Made by a program: the position numbers and the translations under genes | Shown: positions 57,882-64,000 of the stretch, in pieces | Layout: each line of letters opens with the position of its first letter | Position numbering within the stretch: the stretch's first letter is position 1 | The notes under the pieces: generated by a model | What the model was told of the DNA's origin: nothing | Databases searched by the model: none | The model's input: only the letters and a program-made list of their open reading frames with translations | From: Adiantum capillus-veneris | Taxonomy: Eukaryota; Streptophyta; Polypodiopsida; Polypodiales; Pteridaceae | Length of the DNA stretch: 64,000 nucleotides | Direction of reading: 5' to 3' | Assembly (NCBI GenBank): GCA_014529385.2 | Contig: CM043957.1 | Location: 71,383,003 to 71,447,002, forward strand

Positions 57882-58219
57882 GTGCAACATCACAATTCAA
57901 AGCACGACGACCTTTCTTCTTTGATGCAAGGTTTTATCTGCTTACTGGGCTTGAGATGATGCACAGCTATTTTGGGTCAGGTCATGGAAAAGGTGAACAT
58001 GGTGTTGGTGCCCTCATTAAGAGGGCATTATCCCATGAGCAATTGAAGGTGGATGGACACCCCCTGTATAATACAGGAACATTGGTAAATTACCTTACCC
58101 TAGTGAACAATAGTAAAGACTATTGGTCATCTGTGAACAAGGTCAATAGGGTCTTCTGTGAAATCACCACCCCTACAGTCTCGTTTTCTCCACTGTACCA
58201 TGCTCAATCGACGCTGTGA
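57882..58219 (+). pseudogene. Unclassified transposase-like gene, C-terminal part
   Basis: Continues the frame cut at 50243. After GTGCA it reads ATSQFKARRPFFFDARFYLL, then YFGSGHGKGEHGVGALIKRALSHEQLK (about 57970-58045) and YWSSVNKVNRVFCEITTP, to a TGA at 58217-58219. The DG-A-SQFK plus GHGKG pattern is seen in several transposase-like families where these residues lie near the active site. The reading across the removed insert is continuous (WYDGATSQFK), which confirms that the LTR element landed inside this gene. Confidence 0.65.
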
Positions 58220-58448
58220 CACATAGCGTTTGCCCCAACTTACCACCCACGATTAGACCATTTCATTAATCTCTTACCTTTCTAGTCCTGTCACTAACCT
58301 CCCCCTCCACCTTCTCCTCGTCATCTTGCAGAACAGCTCGCTCCACACCCTCTCTGTTACACAGGCTCACCATTTACCTACTCACGTCTCTCTCGCCAAC
58401 ATCACACTCCTGGCGACTCTCGTTTTAGAGCTGCCATAGCCAACTGCG

Positions 58449-58523
<75 letters not shown>

Positions 58524-58689
58524 GTGGCTGTCTGAGCGGCTTGAGTCTTACAACAACGCACTCTTGCAGAAAGCCAACAAACACTCTAGATTCATGGCCT
58601 CATACACTGCACAAAGCAGTGAATAGAGTCACTCTAGTTGTTGTTTTTCTCTATTCACAACCAACTCCATCATATTGACTGCATGCAAT
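58220..58689. repeat. Spacer with (CT)n microsatellite
   Basis: (CT)n at about 58452-58522; the remainder shows no gene. Confidence 0.85.
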
Positions 58690-59270
58690 ATGGCGACAAC
58701 TCGAGTCTCGTCAACCTTCTCCGCCAGTTGCAGTCCTTGCATGGATTAATCCCCTCGGCCCCATGCTCAACTCTATCCACCCGTAATACTAATTGCATGG
58801 CGACATCTTGGGTATGCACAACCTTCTCCGCCAGTTGCAGTTGTTGCATGGGTTAAGCCCCCTTGACCCCTTGCTTTGCAACATACTCTATACCTTCTCC
58901 GCCAGCTGCAGCCACTGCAGGAGTTAAGCCCCTCGAACGCTTGCTTTGCATCGCATGAGCCTCAATTGCAGTCTAGGCAGCGCAACCGGCAACTCACATT
59001 GCCTGGAGACGACCAACTTTGCATGCAATATCTTCAGCCAATCGACCCCACGCCAAACCCCATCCGCCCGGAGTACCTAACTGCATGGCGACAGCTCACA
59101 TACCCTATACCTTCTCCGCCAGTTGTAGCCACTGCAGGAGTTAAGCCCCTCGACCGCTTGCTTTGCATCACATGAGCCTCGAATGCAGTCAAGGCAGCAC
59201 AACCGGCAACTCACACTGCCTGGCGACCACCAGCTACACATGCAATATCTTCACCGGCAACCCACACTGC
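58690..59270. repeat. GC-rich tandem repeats
   Basis: CCTTCTCCGCCAG(T/C)TG recurs at about 58715, 58822, 58893 and 59110, usually followed by GTTAAGCCCC(T/C) and CTTGCTTTGCA. A longer unit of about 215 bp (TGCAGGAGTTAAGCCCCTCGA to GCAACCGGCAACTCACA-TGCCTGG) is present twice (about 58915 and 59132). Confidence 0.85.
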
Positions 59271-59495
59271 TATAGTCGAGGCGAGTGCAAAGCTTCATCA
59301 ACCTGAAGGGCTTGCAGCAAGCAGCCTCGCTCCCACAACAAACTCATGGCTCGCGAGCGGCCAAGCCAGACGCCCTAGCTACATGCTACGATCAATCTTC
59401 CTTACCACCCTCATGCAGGCCAACCACGTCACCGGCGGCACTACAACCGCCCAATCCTCGTCATCTAGGCAATAAATCCTCAGTTTTTTAATAAG

Positions 59496-59530
<35 letters not shown>

Positions 59531-59640
59531 CCCTCCTCTTAATAAGGAATCCTTCACCCCCTACCCCCAATTAAGGGAACCCCCCACTCGAAACTTAAGC
59601 CTCTTCCATCTTTCCCTATAAATTAACCCCCAACACACGC
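59271..59640. repeat. C-homopolymer boundary upstream of the Penelope-like element
   Basis: A 32-nt C run at 59496-59527 followed by TCCCCCTCCTCTTAATAAGG. No coding similarity. Likely at or near the element's 5' edge. Confidence 0.55.
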
Positions 59641-59678
59641 CACAATTTAGAACCATCGACACCCCCGGAAACCCCATC

Positions 59679-61061
59679 ATGGATGCACACCACAACAATA
59701 GCATGAATGCGCACCTCAACAAGAAAGAGAATACACCCAAGCTCGACGAACCCTCTATCCCGGCAAATGGCCCACCGGTCAACGACCCTCCCGATAACAT
59801 CAATCATTTCATGGAAAATACACTGGCACTAGACCACCTCACGCTCGACCCATACAAAGGTATGGATGAAGAATTCGAGCAACTTTCGGAGGAATCCTTC
59901 AACTTCTCCCCCAACCCTCATCGAGCCGATCTTCGGGTAGAAGATTCACCCGTTCGTCTAGACCCTAACGCCGACATGGAAACCTTCCCACCATACCTAA
60001 ATCCTCCAAAGAAGACCCGTTCCAAGCTCCAAATCACCCTCTCCACCTTCAAAACCACACCCTCTTCACCGAATACTTCAAATCCCTCCCTATACCAACC
60101 GTCTTCACCCAAGGAGCGCCAAAACCTCCCCTTACCCAAACCCTCTCCTCTCTCTCTTTCTAAACCCAAGGAGTTCGATGATATCATTAATCTCTCTTTT
60201 CTAGAGTTTACCAAGCTACACAAAAAGCTAGCCAACGCCTCTGCCTACACCACACACCTCATGGAACTACACAAAAACAATGCTAATCCCAATATCCTTA
60301 ACATGAAATCCCCTCGTCTACAACTAGAGGACACCCAAGCTCAAGTCCTTCTTAACGCCAAATTTACCGCCCTTACAATCCAATATCAACTAGATTGCAC
60401 CCTTGCCCTCATCCAAGCGCAAAAATTCCTTGTTCAAAACCTCCAAAATACAGTGGATAACTACCACCTTGAAGTAAAAATCCGCCTCACTGACCTCGTC
60501 AACAAGCTCTCCTCTATTACTTTACCCCTCTTAGCCGCGAGCGATTGGCTCCAACACCTAACCAAATGGAAAGATACCTCCATTTAACTCTTCCTCTCTC
60601 AAATGCAATCCCTCATAGTAAACTCTCATTTGGCCTCCACCAAAGAGGAAGAAGCTTTAAAATCTAGAAAGCGCACGATCACCACAATGAAAGAATCTGT
60701 CACCCACCTCCCAAAGGAGCAAACCATCAAGGAGCTCATAGAGCTAGAAGTTCACAAACATTTCCAATCCCTCCCTCACATCAAACCTTCTATCTCCTCA
60801 CCCTTCACCACTAACATCCCTCTCACCAAGCCACCAAGAAACCGTGCCCTAGCCAAAACTCCCTTTTACCCCCCTAGAACCTCTCTTGCCTCTTCCTCCC
60901 ACCTTACACACCCTCCCTCATCCCCCACCAAAACCTATATCAAAACCCCAAAGACCCACACTAGCTCAACTCTCTTCAAAAAACACGAACCACCCCTCTC
61001 CTCCCCATTCCCCGCCCTCCAAAAAACCCTTCCTTTACTCCTCTCCCAACAAGCCTCCTAA
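59679..61061 (+). pseudogene. Penelope-like element ORF1
   Basis: Starts at an ATG (59679, MDAHHNNS). One phase runs 59679-61061 with a single TAA (60585-60587). The first 300 residues are Pro/Ser-rich, then predicted helical (FLEFTKLHKKLANAS, QLEDTQAQVLLNAKFTALTIQYQL, LIQAQKFLVQNLQNTV). After the stop come EEEALKSRKRTITTMKESV and LIELEVHKHF, then a basic Pro-rich tail. No enzymatic domain recognised. Related elements carry an ORF1 with coiled coils before RT; whether this one is homologous cannot be decided by eye. Confidence 0.6.
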
Positions 61062-61513
61062 CAAGCCTATCACAAACCCAAAATACCCCCTCAATCGCAT
61101 TCATAACCTCTTTACACCAAATGTCCATTCTACCTACAACCCTAGAATGAAATCCAAGCCTTTCCCCTACAACAAACTAACCAAACCTCCCAACTACAAT
61201 AATCATCTTCAAGAAGACAATGAAGACGACAACACCCACCACCACCACTACACCAATCGCGACGACAACAAAATCAACACCAATCGCGACGACGACAATA
61301 ACCACAAGCGAGCCTACGACGACGACAACGACAACAACCACAAGCGAGCCTACAATGATGCGGGAAAAGGAAAAGGGAGGAGGGATTAGGGCCTTCTTGT
61401 CCAACCTCTTGGTTGTACTTGCTTTTTAACAAGCCCCCCCTCCTCCCTTATCTATGGATAAACACTCAACACCCTTCCACCTCAACACATTCTACCCTAT
61501 CCGTTTCCAATGA
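61062..61513 (+). pseudogene. ORF1 continuation in another frame, with Asp/Asn/His-rich repeat
   Basis: A +1-phase frame (to 61389) reads PLNRIHNLFTPNVHSTYN, then a low-complexity stretch of Asn, Asp and His and two copies of NNHKRAY (about 61298 and 61337). It is probably the shifted end of ORF1. The frame ends with GKGKGRRD. Confidence 0.45.
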
Positions 61514-63442
61514 ACCCCCCCCCCCCCCCCCCCCATCCTTTTCAAAAAACTTCCCAAGGATAGAGGAAGGAAGAGACACAAATTTTGGCTTCCTCTCATA
61601 AATCCCCATGCCTTCGAGCTCACAATTTTTGGTAAGCTCCCTTCATCTACCCTGGTCAACAACCTTTGTACTAACTTTGTGCATAATCTCACCTCCCGTC
61701 CCCTCTCTAACGATGAAAAGAAATGCTTAGACCTAGGACTTAAATACATCCCCCCTCCCCGAAACCCCCCAGAGGAACTCATTATCAAAGCCCACGACTC
61801 CTTGGCAAGGAGTTTGCAGCTCAAAATGTTTTTTCAATCTTCTACATCCAGCAAAACCCCCCCTTACAAAATCCCTAACCCCTCTTGGATACCCCCCTCT
61901 TCAGATCCTACACTAGAGGGGATCACATCCCTAAACCTCCAAAATCTTAAAAATACTCTTGTACACTATAAATCCTCCCACTCAAAATTTCCCAAATTGG
62001 TCTAGCGTGCCCTTAAAACTCTTTCTACGGATGACACAATAGTCATCAAACCGGTGGATAAAAATCTTGGCCTTACCATCCTATCGCGGGAATGGTACGA
62101 ACAAGAAGCCTATAGACAACTCAATGATTCATCCACATACACACCCCTCACCCCACCTCCACTTAACTACCTCGCCTCCATACTCCACTCCATCATCCTC
62201 AAATACACTCTTCTAACCCCAGTTGAAGCCACCTTTATCCTCGCACCACTCCTTAAACCATTCAAGCCCTGTCCTATCCAATTTCTCCCTAAGCTACACA
62301 AACCTACGCTTGTAGCCCGCCCTATTTGCTCTTACCGAGGTTACGTGTTTGAAAATGCTTCCAAATGGCTACACTTCCAACTTTATCCTATCCTCCTTTC
62401 ACAAAAACAACATCTTAAAGACTCACTATCCCTTATCATTGATCTCCACTCCCAGACTTTCCCCCCCCATTGTCTCCTTTTTACCTTTGATATAACCTCC
62501 CTTTACCCTAGCATACCTATGACTGAGGGACTCATAGCCCTCAGAAATACCATCACTAACTTCTTTGACACCCCAAAAACAGAGTTCATCATCTCGCTTG
62601 CCACTCTGATTCTTTCACACCATTATCTCTGCTTCAAAGACAAAGTGTGGCAACAAATTAAAGGCACCGCAATGGGATCAAATTTTGCAGTAGTTTATGC
62701 TTGCCTCTTTCTCTGCCATCTAGAAAACCAATCCCTTCTTATCCTTAGCCCGAACCTAGCATATTATAAAATATTCATAGATGATGCCTTCGGAGTTTGG
62801 AGAGGAAGTCGCAAATCACTTACCAAAGCCCTCGCTTCTTACGCCTCCCCTTTGCAAAAGCATATTGTAATCTCACCCATCATTTCCCCCTTTGAAGCTA
62901 CCATCCTAGATATCCACTTCTACAAGGGACATGCTTTCAACTTTTATGGTATACTTGATTCCAATTGTTACCAAAAGCCTCTCAACTCATACCAATATAT
63001 CCCTTGGATCTCTTGGCACCCTCTCCACCAAAAAGTAGCCTTTATCAAAACAGAACCTAGGCGCTATATCATCAGGGAAAGTAATCCCGACGGATTCGCT
63101 AGCTTGAGAAACCTTTTCTTCCTAAGACTCATTCGCAAAGGTTACCCAAGAAACTTCCTTCTTAAGGTATTTGGATTGATCACCTATAAGGAACGTACCT
63201 CTCTCTTAACCAAAACCCCTTCTTCAAAAAATCTTCTCCCTAACATCCTCAAACTCCCTTTTGCACCAGAAACTCGAAAACTTCATCCTACCCTTACAAT
63301 AGGCAAACCTATCCATACAGCCTGCAATCTCTCTCCCACCCTTTCTCATCTGGACAAACCTATCCTATGTTGGACTAACGGCCACAACTTAGGCACTCTG
63401 CTAACCAAATCCAAAAACAACATTCAAACAAATTTTTTTTGA
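61514..63442 (+). pseudogene. Penelope-like reverse transcriptase
   Basis: One phase is open from 61514, just after a TGA and within a 20-nt C run, to a TGA at 63440-63442, broken only by a TAG at 62003-62005. N-terminal blocks FGKLPSSTLVNNLCTNFVHNLTSRPLS and CLDLGLKYIPPP (about 61625-61755) are typical of the family. After the TAG come VIKPVDKNLGLTILSREWY (about 62042-62098), FLPKLHKP, ARPICSYRGY, FTFDITSLYPSIPMTEG (catalytic Asp, about 62480), QQIKGTAMGSNFAVVYACLF (about 62655) and the active site YYKIFIDDAFGVW (about 62763-62800). The thumb ends ILCWTNGHNLGTLL (about 63365-63405). No GIY-YIG domain follows. Confidence 0.88.
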
Positions 63443-64000
63443 AATACTCTTTATCCCCCCCCTAACCGCTACCGCTTATTTTGCAGGTTAATTCTCCAAA
63501 CCCCCCCTTCTTTTTCCCCCCCATATAAACCTCACCGACAACGAAGACCCCTCCTATCCATAAAATCCCCATCCGTCTTTGGAGCTTACTTTCCTAATTT
63601 TTGTCCCTTTGAATGATACTCTTGTACCACCTCTTGTAAACACCTTTTTTGAATGGTACCCTTGAAATACCTTTTTATAAATTTAAATACTCTCCCTTGC
63701 TCCTCAAACCCTTAAGCACCCCCCCCCTCCCCCCCCGCGTTCTCCCCGGTATACACCTTACACCCAGTCATGTACATTACACTCCCATTCCCCCCTTATT
63801 TTCTATTTTAATCCCCTTTAGGATTTAACCCCCCTAGATGGATACACCCCCTTGTATTGCGTTCGACGCCTTCCCCCCCCCCCCCCCAATCAGGCCCCGC
63901 CTCCACTTGAACCGCTCCTCGGCAAACAATCAATGAAAACCTAGAGGGATACACCCCCTTTGTATTGCGTTCCACGCCCTCCCCCCCCCCCCCCCCCCCC
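63443..64000. repeat. 3' region with C-runs and a 107-bp tandem repeat
   Basis: CCTAGA(T/G)GGATACACCCCC starts repeat copies at 63833 and 63940. Each continues TTGTATTGCGTTC(G/C)ACGCC and ends in a C run (63873-63887, and from about 63981 to the end). Another mixed C run is at about 63719-63737. No coding similarity. Confidence 0.75.

Larger units (their letters stand above)
59641..64000 (+). mobile_element. Penelope-like retroelement lacking a visible endonuclease, right end beyond window
   Basis: Contains an ORF1, then a Penelope-type reverse transcriptase, and no GIY-YIG endonuclease after it in any frame to the window end. This is the layout of the endonuclease-deficient Penelope-like elements (Athena/Coprina group), which are known from rotifers, fungi and Selaginella and attach to chromosome ends. 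C-rich runs occur upstream, inside and downstream. The boundaries are not fixed because no terminal repeat or target duplication could be established. Confidence 0.8.

Noticed and set aside
59496-64000. Telomeric repeat array next to the Penelope-like element
   Set aside because: No tandem CCCTAAA or TTTAGGG was seen; only C runs and single CCCTAA-like words.

Overview
The window is nuclear DNA of a land plant and consists almost entirely of transposable elements and satellite-like repeats. No intact host gene, rRNA, tRNA or CRISPR array was recognised. The evidence for a plant is the set of families: L1-type LINEs with a zf-RVT-like C-terminus, Ty1/copia elements primed by initiator tRNA-Met, a Ty3/gypsy chromovirus, a gypsy-type element with a tRNA-Asp primer site, a hAT transposase with a DUF659-like block, a MULE/SWIM transposase and an Ulp1-bearing element. 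A Penelope-like element without a visible endonuclease, plus very many long (GA)n/(CT)n tracts, makes me favour a seed-free vascular plant (lycophyte or fern). That is an inference, not something the sequence proves.

Layout. 1-4.06 kb: degenerate LINE ORF2 on + (LINE-A), with a short 3' LINE fragment on - at 5.48-5.95 kb (LINE-B). 7.1-9.0 kb: compound (TG)n(AG)n microsatellites interleaved with tRNA-derived SINE-like bodies on -. 10.4-11.4 kb: copia remnant on -. 11.7-13.9 kb: third LINE (LINE-C). 14,459-30,305: a three-layer nest. Copia-1 (+) was split in its RNase H region by a chromodomain gypsy (+, 18,181-29,622), which was in turn split in its reverse transcriptase by copia-2 (-, 21,426-26,896). 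A 5-bp target-site duplication survives at every layer (ctttt, aagaa, acaaa). 30.8-32.2 kb: hAT remnant. 33.3-34.1 kb: minisatellites. 34.6-37.5 kb: MULE/SWIM remnant. 38.0-40.6 kb: three unrelated tandem-repeat families. 40.6-41.4 kb: Ulp1-like protease remnant on -. 42.9-44.1 kb: 5' end of another copia (copia-3) on -, with LTR, primer site and gag.

47.4-58.2 kb: an unclassified transposase-like gene. It has a repeat-filled probable intron and is interrupted in the middle of an Asp-Gly motif by a 7.6-kb LTR element (50,244-57,881, duplication gtgca) that encodes only gag and protease. 58.7-59.3 kb: GC-rich tandem repeats. 59.6-64.0 kb: the Penelope-like element, with an ORF1, a reverse-transcriptase ORF carrying one nonsense codon, and C-homopolymer tracts before, inside and after it.

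Within each element the genes formed the usual gag-protease-integrase-RT or endonuclease-RT machinery. Almost all are now broken by frameshifts and stops. The best preserved are copia-2, the gag-protease element and the Penelope-like RT. LTR divergence counted by eye (copia-1 about 10%, gypsy about 12%, copia-2 about 5%, gag-protease element about 4%) agrees with the nesting, in which the innermost insertion must be youngest.
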